The translations under genes were made by a program, and so were the position numbers. A model generated the notes under the pieces. It did no database searches and was not told the DNA's origin. It was given only the letters and a program-made list of their open reading frames with translations. A DNA stretch of 5,204 nucleotides, taken from NCBI GenBank assembly GCA_964343305.1, contig CAYFJO010000651.1, positions 1 through 5,204 of the forward strand, in the 5' to 3' direction. Shown here piece after piece: positions 1 to 5,204 of the stretch (within the stretch, counting starts at the first letter, position 1; the number at the start of each line of letters is the position of its first letter). This DNA is from CAYFJO01 sp964343305 (GTDB lineage: Bacteria; Planctomycetota; Planctomycetia; Pirellulales; Pirellulaceae).

Positions 1-1365
1 TTGCCGCATCTGGCCAAGGAAGATCCCAAGGCAAAAAAGACATCCGGTGGCGACGTGGTTGGCCTCAAACTGATGGAAGTCCAGGGCAAGTATTTTGTCG
101 GCGCGATGAATTTTCTTCCCATCGATGACGAGCAACAGGAGGGCATTTACGAAAGCACATCGGAGTTGAACCGTGGTACGTTGGAGCAACGCTTTCGGTA
201 CATCGTCTTGGCGGGTGAATTGGCCGGAGCGGACGAGGCTGCCCTGCAACTCACCTCGCTCAACCATCTGGTCGACTCGAATGCCGCAAAAACAACTCCT
301 GAACAAGACGGTGTCCGGCAAGCGTTGCAGCACCTCTACGCCGACTATCGAGAAGAAAATTGGGATGCGCCGTCGTTGGATGAAAACCAGCGGCAACTGT
401 TGGAAGCGGAATTGGGCTGGTTCGGCGCGCTGGCGTTGGCTCCGGCGACGAGTGCCAACCAGTCGGCCCGCGATCAAGTCGTGCGGCCCGCCCGACAAAC
501 GTTTTTCGGCGTGTTTGGAATCATTGGCATGATGGTCTTGATGGGCGGAGTCGGTCTGATCGGCTTGTGTGTCTTCGTCGTGCTGGCGCTGACAGGCAAA
601 GTCAAATCGAGAATCGATGCGGGAAGACCACACGGCGGCGTGTATGCGGAAACATTCGCGGTTTGGATGATCCTGTTCGTCGGATTGTCGATGGCCGCGG
701 CGATCTTCTCCAACGCGGATAATCATCTGACAGTGACGTTGGCAGCGTTTTCGTTCAGCTTAATGGCCTTGGCGTGGTCCGTGCTTCGCGGGGTCACCTG
801 GAAGCAGGTGCGTCAAGATATCGGGCTGACCATTGGCAAGCACGTTGTCGAGCCGTTCTGGGGATTTGTTTGCTACATGTGTACGATTCCGTTGCTGGTC
901 GGCGGCGTGATTGTGATGTTGATCTTGATGTCGGTGTTCGGCTTCTTGCTGGAAGGCGGCGGACCTGGCAGCGGCGACGTGTTCGCACCGACTAACACAC
1001 CAAGCCATCCCATTATCGAGTGGATCGCGGAAGCGGATTTCGCGAAGACGATGATCATCGTCCTGCTTGCCTGTGTTGCGGCACCGATTGTCGAGGAGAT
1101 TATGTTCCGCGGAGTGCTCTATCGACAACTGCGCGACGCCACCGCATCAACGCGTGTCTTGGTCAGCGTCCTGTTCAGCGGACTGGTGAGCAGTTTCATT
1201 TTTGCCATCATCCACCCGCAGGGAATTTTCGCTGTTCCACCGTTGATGGCGCTGGCGTTTGGCTTTGCCATGGCACGAGAATGGCGAGGCTCGCTCATCG
1301 CGCCAATGACGATGCACGCCTTGAACAACGGCATCGTCACGGTGTTAATGCTGGTGATTCTTTGA
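1..1365 (+). CDS. CPBP family intramembrane metalloprotease, probably 5'-truncated
   Basis: This is a polytopic membrane protein of the CPBP (CAAX protease/bacteriocin-processing, Abi) family. Such enzymes are intramembrane metal-dependent endopeptidases; the substrate here is unknown. All three family motifs are visible: EExxxR as E365-E366-I-M-F-R370, FxxxH as F401-A-I-I-H405, and HxxxN as H439-A-L-N-N443. The catalytic core therefore looks intact. Residues 1-165 form a soluble, mostly helical segment. About eight hydrophobic segments follow, near 168-198, 217-237, 243-262, 282-317 (long, possibly two), 349-366, 386-404, 408-426 and 430-454. The frame is open from the first base. The TTG there has no visible upstream context and the next ATG (M25) has no Shine-Dalgarno, so I think the true N-terminus lies outside the window. 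Planctomycete relatives, as I remember them, carry a similar soluble region before the membrane part. The gene converges on the small gene at 1398-1724. Family assignment is sure; the role (protein maturation or quality control) is inference. Confidence 0.9.
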   Translation: MPHLAKEDPKAKKTSGGDVVGLKLMEVQGKYFVGAMNFLPIDDEQQEGIYESTSELNRGTLEQRFRYIVLAGELAGADEAALQLTSLNHLVDSNAAKTTPEQDGVRQALQHLYADYREENWDAPSLDENQRQLLEAELGWFGALALAPATSANQSARDQVVRPARQTFFGVFGIIGMMVLMGGVGLIGLCVFVVLALTGKVKSRIDAGRPHGGVYAETFAVWMILFVGLSMAAAIFSNADNHLTVTLAAFSFSLMALAWSVLRGVTWKQVRQDIGLTIGKHVVEPFWGFVCYMCTIPLLVGGVIVMLILMSVFGFLLEGGGPGSGDVFAPTNTPSHPIIEWIAEADFAKTMIIVLLACVAAPIVEEIMFRGVLYRQLRDATASTRVLVSVLFSGLVSSFIFAIIHPQGIFAVPPLMALAFGFAMAREWRGSLIAPMTMHALNNGIVTVLMLVIL

Positions 1366-1388
1366 GTAGGGTGCTCCACACACCCTAC
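1366..1388. terminator. Stem-loop between convergent genes
   Basis: GTAGGGTG (1366-1373) and CACCCTAC (1381-1388) are perfect 8-bp inverted repeats around a 7-nt loop. The hairpin begins on the base after the protease stop codon and ends 9 bp before the stop codon of the opposing small gene. The position suits a shared transcription end or 3'-end stabiliser for both genes. Neither side has a T-run, so a classical intrinsic terminator is not supported; a Rho-aided end or RNA-stability role fits better. Confidence 0.5.
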
Positions 1389-1397
1389 CAACAACAG

Positions 1398-1724
1398 CTA
1401 GCTCGCCCCAGACTCCGCGGCTTTGGCGGCCGCGATCTCACTCGGCTTGCGACGGCGACGGCGTTGTTGTTTTGCCGCGCTCCACTCTTTGGTCAGCGTT
1501 TCAAACACTTCGGGCGACTCGTATCGCACGACATTTTTGCCTTCCGGAATCGGGCCCACCAGGCCGCGAAACACCGGCAAGCCACGAAGCTGTAAATCGG
1601 TGCTGCAGTCGTCGACACCAATTTGTGTGTGCATTTTCAGCAGATGATCGTGAGATGGATAATCCTTTATCCGCAACGACCCGTCGCGTCCTCGGGTAAC
1701 AACACGAAAAGTGTTTTTTGCCAT
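1398..1724 (-). CDS. Small basic protein of unknown function (108 aa)
   Basis: I do not recognise this family. The product is a soluble 108-residue protein without signal peptide or membrane segment. Residues 1-75 alternate short β-like stretches (FRVVTRG, GSLRIKDYP, LQLRGLPVFRGLVGP, NVVRYES) and look like a small compact domain. Residues 76-108 are helical and very basic, with five arginines and a lysine at 88-93 followed by an Ala/Lys-rich tail. That tail could touch nucleic acid or acidic partners, which is inference from charge only. The ATG is supported by AGGA (1735-1732 on the minus strand), 7 nt upstream. I accept it as a real gene because of this ribosome site, the protein-like composition and the lack of an equally convincing overlapping frame. 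Its start lies only 36 bp from the tandem repeat/palindrome, so its promoter must overlap that repeat, or it is read from further upstream. Confidence 0.7.
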   Translation of the reverse strand: MAKNTFRVVTRGRDGSLRIKDYPSHDHLLKMHTQIGVDDCSTDLQLRGLPVFRGLVGPIPEGKNVVRYESPEVFETLTKEWSAAKQQRRRRRKPSEIAAAKAAESGAS

Positions 1725-1760
1725 TGCGGTTTCCTGTCTTCAAAGCGTGTTGAGAAAATC

Positions 1761-1789
1761 GGTTCAAAAAAGGGGGTTCAAAAAAGGGG
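1761..1789. repeat. Two-copy 14-bp tandem repeat
   Basis: GGTTCAAAAAAGGG occurs at 1761-1774 and again, directly abutting, at 1775-1788, followed by one further G. The second copy is the outer end of the left arm of the palindrome at 1775-1857, so the first copy is an extra duplicate of the element's terminus. Replication slippage or an imprecise insertion could produce this. Confidence 0.85.
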
Positions 1790-1857
1790 TCAGGTACCTT
1801 TGTGCAAAGCACCCTTCGGGCCGTTCCGGCAAAGGTACCTGACCCCTTTTTTGAACC
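1775..1857. repeat. REP-like palindromic element with 28-bp perfect arms
   Basis: Bases 1775-1802 and 1830-1857 are exact reverse complements over 28 bp, separated by a 27-nt loop. Each arm contains the palindrome AGGTACCT (1792-1799 and 1833-1840) and a GGGG/A6 (CCCC/T6) block. Smaller dyads lie in or at the edge of the loop: GTGC-AAA-GCAC (1802-1812), CCC-TTC-GGG (1812-1820) and CCG-TTC-CGG (1821-1829), so the whole could fold as a branched structure. Similar GGGGTCAGGTACC palindromes are, from memory, dispersed in many copies in planctomycete and other environmental genomes. They resemble the REP palindromes mobilised by RAYT (IS200-like Y1) transposases. No transposase gene is present here. 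With six T following GACCCC on either strand, the hairpin could also act as a bidirectional intrinsic terminator between the two minus-strand genes. Confidence 0.85.
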
Positions 1858-2116
1858 ATCGAACAAGGCAAGTATCGGTCGCTGGATGTCCGGGCGACCA
1901 AGTAATTTACGTCGGCAGTTAAACGACTTGAATCCCATCCAGTCGGCAAAACAGGATCGATGCCAACGCCCGTTACGAAAGCACCGCAAGGACGTCCGAT
2001 CTGTGAGGGATGATTTGACTGCACTGGTTATGCAGGCCAGTGGTCGAACTCAAACGACCTGTCCAAATGCGGGACTGCTGAGCCAAGGTGAGCCCATCCG
2101 CGAACTGCTCTAAGTG
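1858..2116. other. Gene-free spacer downstream of the secreted protein gene
   Basis: This is the rest of the 392-bp gap between the two minus-strand genes. I found no credible gene on either strand; open frames here run through the palindrome and look like chance. Two weak adjacent dyads are present: CACTGG (2022-2027) with CCAGTG (2037-2042), and GGTCG (2042-2046) with CGACC (2055-2059). They lie about 60-95 nt after the stop of the minus-strand gene and have no T-run. The minus frame in register with that gene's stop stays open for roughly 45 codons after TAG, but I could not recognise domain residue patterns in it. Confidence 0.5.
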
Positions 2117-4249
2117 CTATCGCGCCGATGTTCGCTCAGCCCAGAATTTGGGTAACGTATCGAAGCAACGCGTGAGCGGACTGTCGGACGGAAACGCAAT
2201 GTTCTTGGTCGCTAGATTCCAATTGGCTTCTTTCAAATCCGACAGCAGAACCAGACATTGCCGGGAAGCGGAATTTGCGTCTATGAATCTCGCCGTGTGC
2301 AGCGCGTCTTCGCTGCGCTGCAAATGTGCGTGAGCCCCGCGCAGCAAACGGCGCGAATCCTCCGCCAGCGCGAAATGATGAAGTTGGTCGCACGTCTTGG
2401 CAACCTGTTGGAGCGAATGAATGGCCAGTTCATGAAGTGCCACGGCGGTCCGCCGGGCGTTTTGGTGATCATGTCGTTTTAGATGCGCAACAACAAGCAG
2501 GTCTTGCGTCGTGACAACCATCGAAACAGGAGACACTTCATCAAGCGAAATCTTAGAATCGCTGACGCGACGCGCGTGCTTCAATTGGTCAATGCCCTCC
2601 AACGTTGCAATTCGATAGGCGGTGGATGAGTTGGAGGTGCTGTCTGATTGAAATGAAACAGGGTTCGAGTTCGTCAAGTTGCAAACGAATTGCTGATGGC
2701 TGGTGTGCCGCATGGCAATGAAAAGTTGGGAACGCTCCGTGCGAATCGGTTGGATAATCACTTGCCGATCCGAAGCGCTCAATTCGCCGCCCCGTGTTCC
2801 GCCGGCCAGCCACGGATCGAGCGCAGTCAATTCCAGATTGATTAGCGTTAGAGTTTGGGCGCGCATCCGAGATGCTGTATCGCGGCCATCCAGTCGCGAA
2901 GTCGAGCGAAACACAAGTCCGCGGCAACCGCATGTCACGGCGTTGAAGGCCGCCAGCCGGATTTGATCGAGTTCAACATTGACGTTTTGCTGGATCTCCC
3001 TCGCGGTCAATTGCGTTGCAACGGCGGACCAGGCATGTACGCCAGTCGACAACGATCGGATGCGACCTATCATCCAATGCCGATGCTGGCGAAATGTCAT
3101 GGCTGTTCCCATTGAATGCTCTTCGAGCAGAAAAATGTCAGCGATTGACGGTGTGCCGGCCGATTGGTTGCTTGACGTCACAACGATCGGGCGCGTGATG
3201 TTTCCACCCAGCTTGCGCATCTGGCGGGCAAGTTGCCCCAAATCCGGCGGGTCGTGCCGCGTTTGGGCTCCATCCAAATTCCAGGCGACAATCTGCGAGT
3301 GTCTCCAGTATTCATGTTCGGTTGCACCGTCGGGAGGCGGAGCGACCAGCCAAAGCCCAATTCGGGCGGCTTCCTCCAACTGATGCTCGGTTGCCGGCTT
3401 TGACAGATGGGCGCAATTGAATCCCAGTTGCTTGAGCCATTCTAGCGACTCCCCACGATGCTCGATGCTGCGTAGGAACAAGGGTTTCCCATCCACCTGA
3501 AAATGCGTCCCATTCAGTTGGAAACGATTGCCTGTTGTGCCAGCGAATCTGGGTGTTGCGTAGGCTTTCGTGAGCAACGAAGACGTTTGTTCTTCGGCGA
3601 CTGGTTCGCTCTCTCTTCGTTGTACGTTAACCGCGCTCACGTGATGATCGAGTTCCAAGTCGTCAATCCAAACATTTACGTTGCCTTGCCCGGCATAAAC
3701 GTTTAATACAATCAAATCGACGTAAGCCTCTCGGATGTCGACATGCGGCCCGAACTTTGCCCGCTTCACCTTTTCGTCGCGCTTCAGCGTCTTAAGCAGA
3801 TTGTTGACCTTGAGTCGTTGCCACGCCCCAACGTCTCGATAGGTTGAGCCGTAGACTAGCGTCCGCAACGCACCACCTGTATCCAGATCTTTTGTTCTCG
3901 GCAGTTTGACGCGGGCGATGATCTGAATTCCCGGCCGATCCGACTTGACCCACAAACTGGCGGCAAATTCTTCGATGACGTAAGCAGGCTCAATTGCTTG
4001 AGCAAAATAGATTTTCGTTCCCTGGCCACATCTCAATCGAAGATGCTCACTGACTTGACCGGAATGCGAATGGTCAATGCCGCGTTCATGTTTGCCGATT
4101 AGCATCTCGCAATCGCGCTCGACTAATCGAAACGTTGGCGAGTTGGATTCAAATGAATCTCGAATCGCCGCTTGGACAATGGTGCCAGGCGCGATGAGGA
4201 CCACCAGCAGAAACACGAAACGATCGATCATTGAAGACGGCGCGGTCAT
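2117..4249 (-). CDS. Secreted glycoside-hydrolase-like protein with N-terminal β-sandwich, probably shortened at the C-terminus
   Basis: This is a 710-residue exported protein of a planctomycete family I know only as hypothetical or glycosidase-like; the substrate is unknown. A signal peptide covers residues 1-27 (hydrophobic FVFLLVVLIA at 11-20, cleavage after V-Q-A27). Residues ~28-200 look like a carbohydrate-binding-type jelly roll ending in NVWIDDLEL. A linker leads to a TIM-barrel-like part (~243-484) opening with FQVDGKPLFLRSIEHRG and LKQLGFNCAHL, typical of GH2/GH5-like entries. AWNLDG (322-327) lies where active relatives usually carry the acid/base Glu, so catalysis is doubtful. A β-rich region (~498-590) and a helical region (~591-683) follow. 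Relatives, as I recall, continue past the FDTLPxxW motif (696-703) into another β-sandwich; here the protein stops 7 residues later. I chose the ATG at 4249 because it has GAGGG upstream and gives a normal signal peptide. An ATG at 4270 (717 aa) has no ribosome site, nor does the one at 4231. Confidence 0.8.
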   Translation of the reverse strand: MTAPSSMIDRFVFLLVVLIAPGTIVQAAIRDSFESNSPTFRLVERDCEMLIGKHERGIDHSHSGQVSEHLRLRCGQGTKIYFAQAIEPAYVIEEFAASLWVKSDRPGIQIIARVKLPRTKDLDTGGALRTLVYGSTYRDVGAWQRLKVNNLLKTLKRDEKVKRAKFGPHVDIREAYVDLIVLNVYAGQGNVNVWIDDLELDHHVSAVNVQRRESEPVAEEQTSSLLTKAYATPRFAGTTGNRFQLNGTHFQVDGKPLFLRSIEHRGESLEWLKQLGFNCAHLSKPATEHQLEEAARIGLWLVAPPPDGATEHEYWRHSQIVAWNLDGAQTRHDPPDLGQLARQMRKLGGNITRPIVVTSSNQSAGTPSIADIFLLEEHSMGTAMTFRQHRHWMIGRIRSLSTGVHAWSAVATQLTAREIQQNVNVELDQIRLAAFNAVTCGCRGLVFRSTSRLDGRDTASRMRAQTLTLINLELTALDPWLAGGTRGGELSASDRQVIIQPIRTERSQLFIAMRHTSHQQFVCNLTNSNPVSFQSDSTSNSSTAYRIATLEGIDQLKHARRVSDSKISLDEVSPVSMVVTTQDLLVVAHLKRHDHQNARRTAVALHELAIHSLQQVAKTCDQLHHFALAEDSRRLLRGAHAHLQRSEDALHTARFIDANSASRQCLVLLSDLKEANWNLATKNIAFPSDSPLTRCFDTLPKFWAERTSAR

Positions 4250-4253
4250 TGAG

Positions 4254-4258
4254 CCCTC
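4254..4258 (-). promoter_or_regulatory. Shine-Dalgarno that decides the start of the secreted protein
   Basis: The minus strand reads GAGGG, then CTCA, then the ATG at 4249-4247. This is a near-ideal spacing. The alternative ATGs at 4270 and 4231 have no purine-rich stretch in front of them, so this site supports the 710-residue form. Confidence 0.6.
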
Positions 4259-4262
4259 GAAT

Positions 4263-4278
4263 GTTGACATTTGGCAAC
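4263..4278. promoter_or_regulatory. Imperfect palindrome, possible operator
   Basis: GTTGaCA-TT-TGgCAAC is a 16-bp dyad in which six of seven pairs match. It lies 14 bp upstream of the chosen start codon of the minus-strand gene and directly upstream of its ribosome site, a position where a bound repressor could block expression. No known regulator consensus is claimed. Confidence 0.3.
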
Positions 4279-4289
4279 GTGGTCGCTTT

Positions 4290-4306
4290 GGAACGACTTT
4301 CGTTCC
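4290..4306. promoter_or_regulatory. Perfect 7-bp inverted repeat, possible operator or leader hairpin
   Basis: GGAACGA (4290-4296) and TCGTTCC (4300-4306) are perfect inverted repeats around the 3-nt spacer CTT. The site lies 41-57 bp upstream of the minus-strand gene's start. It could be a protein-binding dyad or, if transcribed, a tight hairpin in the 5' leader. There is no T-run to suggest termination. Confidence 0.35.
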
Positions 4307-4568
4307 GCGCCCGTGTCGCAGTAAGTCAACGTGTGTCGAACGACAGATGGATTAGACGTAAGGCTGGCTTGTATCAGCATTTGCGAACTATTTCCAGATC
4401 AAGCATGAGGTGTTTGAGCAACACGCATTCCTGGGATGGATGTGGAGCAATCGCCGTAACATCGGTTGGCCAAACTCCTTACGCAATCTCCAGCGTCTTG
4501 ACCGCGGACATGGCACGGTGGGTGCTTTTTTCACGGTTCATCATCAACCGCAACTTGGAGAACACTGA

Positions 4569-4856
4569 ATGAGCACCTCACCGCGACTCACCACTGAGAG
4601 GCAGGAAGAACTACCCAAAGATATGGTCGAATTGATCGAGCGGGTCGCTAAATTGCCTGTTGAGTATCGTCAGCACATTGATCCTGTCGTCCAGCGAGTT
4701 GTCCAGAGCACACAGCGTCGTCGCCGAATTCTAACCTTGGTCCAGGAAGCACTTAGCCAACTTCGCCTGGATATGAAATATCTGGTTTTCGACCTGGAAG
4801 CCACGCGCCGCGAGCGGGATGAGGCACGAGAGTCGCTCGGTGGTGAGCAAAATTGA
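4569..4856 (+). CDS. Small helical/coiled-coil protein (95 aa), planctomycete conserved type
   Basis: This is a 95-residue soluble protein of unknown function, similar to small hypothetical proteins I associate with planctomycete genomes. It has no signal peptide or membrane segment. Residues ~14-30 (KDMVELIERVAKLP at 17-30) form an amphipathic helix. Residues ~38-88 form one long charged helix with coiled-coil character, containing a basic cluster at 50-53 (RRRR), the stretch LVQEALSQLRLDMKYLVFDLE (57-77) and a charged end (RRERDEARE). Such a shape suggests dimerisation or an adaptor role, which is inference. The ATG is preceded by TTGGAG ending 8 nt upstream, a good ribosome site. The gene lies 121 bp upstream of a co-directional kinase gene, so the two could share a transcript. 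It may be annotated elsewhere as hypothetical; I cannot name a domain. Confidence 0.8.
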   Translation: MSTSPRLTTERQEELPKDMVELIERVAKLPVEYRQHIDPVVQRVVQSTQRRRRILTLVQEALSQLRLDMKYLVFDLEATRRERDEARESLGGEQN

Positions 4857-4977
4857 CTTGATCCGCGGCGGGCACGAATCGAACAGACTGGATTGCTGAT
4901 AACCCAAAACTTGAATACCATAAAGCTAGGGCCATTGCACGAGTCGTTGTCCTATCTATTGAAACCCGCTCAACGAA

Positions 4978-5204
4978 ATGCCTGAGTACACAGCCGAGGA
5001 ATTCGTCCATCGCGTTTTTGATCTGGGGCTGATTGATGCACGCCAGGTAGAAACGGTGTGGAGCGACTTGACCAGCCGGGAAGTGGAGACCGAGGCCGTC
5101 ATCAGCCACATGTTGCGCAAAGAGCTGATCACCAATTGGCAGATGGAGCGCGTGCTCGAAGGCAAAAACATCGGCTACTTCTACGGCAAATACAAAATTC
5201 TCTA
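4978..5204 (+). CDS. Serine/threonine protein kinase, N-terminal fragment (cut by window end)
   Basis: Only the first 75 residues are visible, and the frame is open at the right edge. The sequence matches the ~70-residue leader that precedes the catalytic domain in a group of planctomycete Ser/Thr (Hanks/PknB-type) kinases. It starts with a small helical part (AEEFVHRVFDLGLID at 6-20, then helices to ~50). It ends with LITNWQMERVLEGK (50-63) and GYFYGKYKIL (66-75), the segment that runs straight into the glycine-rich ATP-binding loop in relatives. The kinase domain itself is outside the window, so the assignment rests on the leader alone. There is no signal peptide or membrane segment here, so this end is cytoplasmic. 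The ATG lacks a clear Shine-Dalgarno (CTCAACGAA precedes it), which is common in this phylum, but the match to the family start supports it. The 121-bp gap upstream holds no recognisable terminator. Confidence 0.75.
   Translation, partial: MPEYTAEEFVHRVFDLGLIDARQVETVWSDLTSREVETEAVISHMLRKELITNWQMERVLEGKNIGYFYGKYKIL

Larger units (their letters stand above)
4250..4568. other. Divergent intergenic region, 319 bp
   Basis: This is the shared upstream region of the secreted protein gene (-) and the small coiled-coil gene (+). It must hold both promoters, but I see no convincing -35/-10 pair on either strand. A lone TTGACA at 4264-4269 (+) has no matching -10. The notable content is the two short dyads close to the minus-strand gene (4263-4278 and 4290-4306). 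The rest, 4307-4556, shows no structure I can name. A plus-strand open frame crosses the region and ends in an ATGA overlap with the next gene, but it resembles no protein I know. Confidence 0.5.

Noticed and set aside
1020..1595. Plus-strand 191-codon open frame over the end of the protease gene
   Set aside because: It is a shifted frame of the protease gene, which carries all family motifs, and it also overlaps the opposing small gene.
1501..1989. Minus-strand 162-codon open frame through the palindrome
   Set aside because: It reads through both repeat arms and overlaps the small gene in another frame; its composition is Arg/Ser/Cys-rich, as expected from a shadow frame.
2022..2059. Two adjacent weak stem-loops as terminator of the secreted protein gene
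   Set aside because: Stems of 5-6 bp with 8-9 nt loops and no T-run are within chance expectation; the palindrome further on is a better terminator candidate.
1802..2113. Plus-strand 103-codon open frame in the gap
   Set aside because: It starts inside the palindrome, has no ribosome site and no recognisable protein pattern.
4231..4572. Plus-strand 113-codon open frame ending in an ATGA overlap with the small coiled-coil gene
   Set aside because: It overlaps the start of the well-supported minus-strand gene, has no ribosome site and its translation resembles no protein; the overlap with the downstream ATG is probably chance.
4893..4921. TTGCTG-17-TACCAT as promoter for the kinase gene
   Set aside because: The spacing is right but the match to consensus is poor (3/6 and 4/6); chance matches of this quality are frequent.
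4935..4962. TTGCAC-16-TATTGA as promoter for the kinase gene
   Set aside because: The -10 matches only half of the consensus, so it cannot be told from background.

Overview
The window looks like a piece of a planctomycete chromosome, most likely from the Pirellulaceae/Rhodopirellula side of the phylum. This is judged from protein family resemblance, not from a search. Three of the five genes resemble families I know mainly from planctomycetes: a CPBP protease with a long soluble N-terminal part, a secreted protein with a β-sandwich followed by a glycoside-hydrolase-like barrel, and a Ser/Thr kinase with a conserved ~70-residue leader before its kinase domain. GC content is moderate and genes are loosely spaced on both strands, which fits that group.

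Layout. Bases 1-1365 (+) carry the C-terminal part of a membrane-embedded CPBP (CAAX-protease/bacteriocin-processing) metalloprotease, probably cut by the window's left edge. It converges on a small basic protein of unknown function (1398-1724, -). A perfect 8-bp hairpin lies in the 32-bp gap between their stop codons. Upstream of the small gene is a 392-bp gene-free stretch (1725-2116). It holds a 28+28 bp perfect palindrome (1775-1857) whose outer left flank is tandemly duplicated; this looks like a dispersed REP-type element.

Bases 2117-4249 (-) encode a ~710-residue exported protein with a signal peptide, an N-terminal carbohydrate-binding-like domain and a glycosidase-like barrel. It appears to lack the C-terminal domain I would expect. 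A 319-bp divergent intergenic region with two short dyads separates it from a 95-residue helical/coiled-coil protein (4569-4856, +). After a 121-bp gap, the first 75 residues of a Ser/Thr protein kinase run off the right edge (4978-5204, +).

There is no obvious multi-gene pathway. The only plausible functional unit is the last pair, the small coiled-coil protein and the kinase, which are co-directional and could be co-transcribed. I see no rRNA, tRNA, CRISPR array, intact insertion sequence or phage gene. The most unusual items are the palindromic repeat and the apparent C-terminal loss next to it. I found no convincing new multi-gene system.
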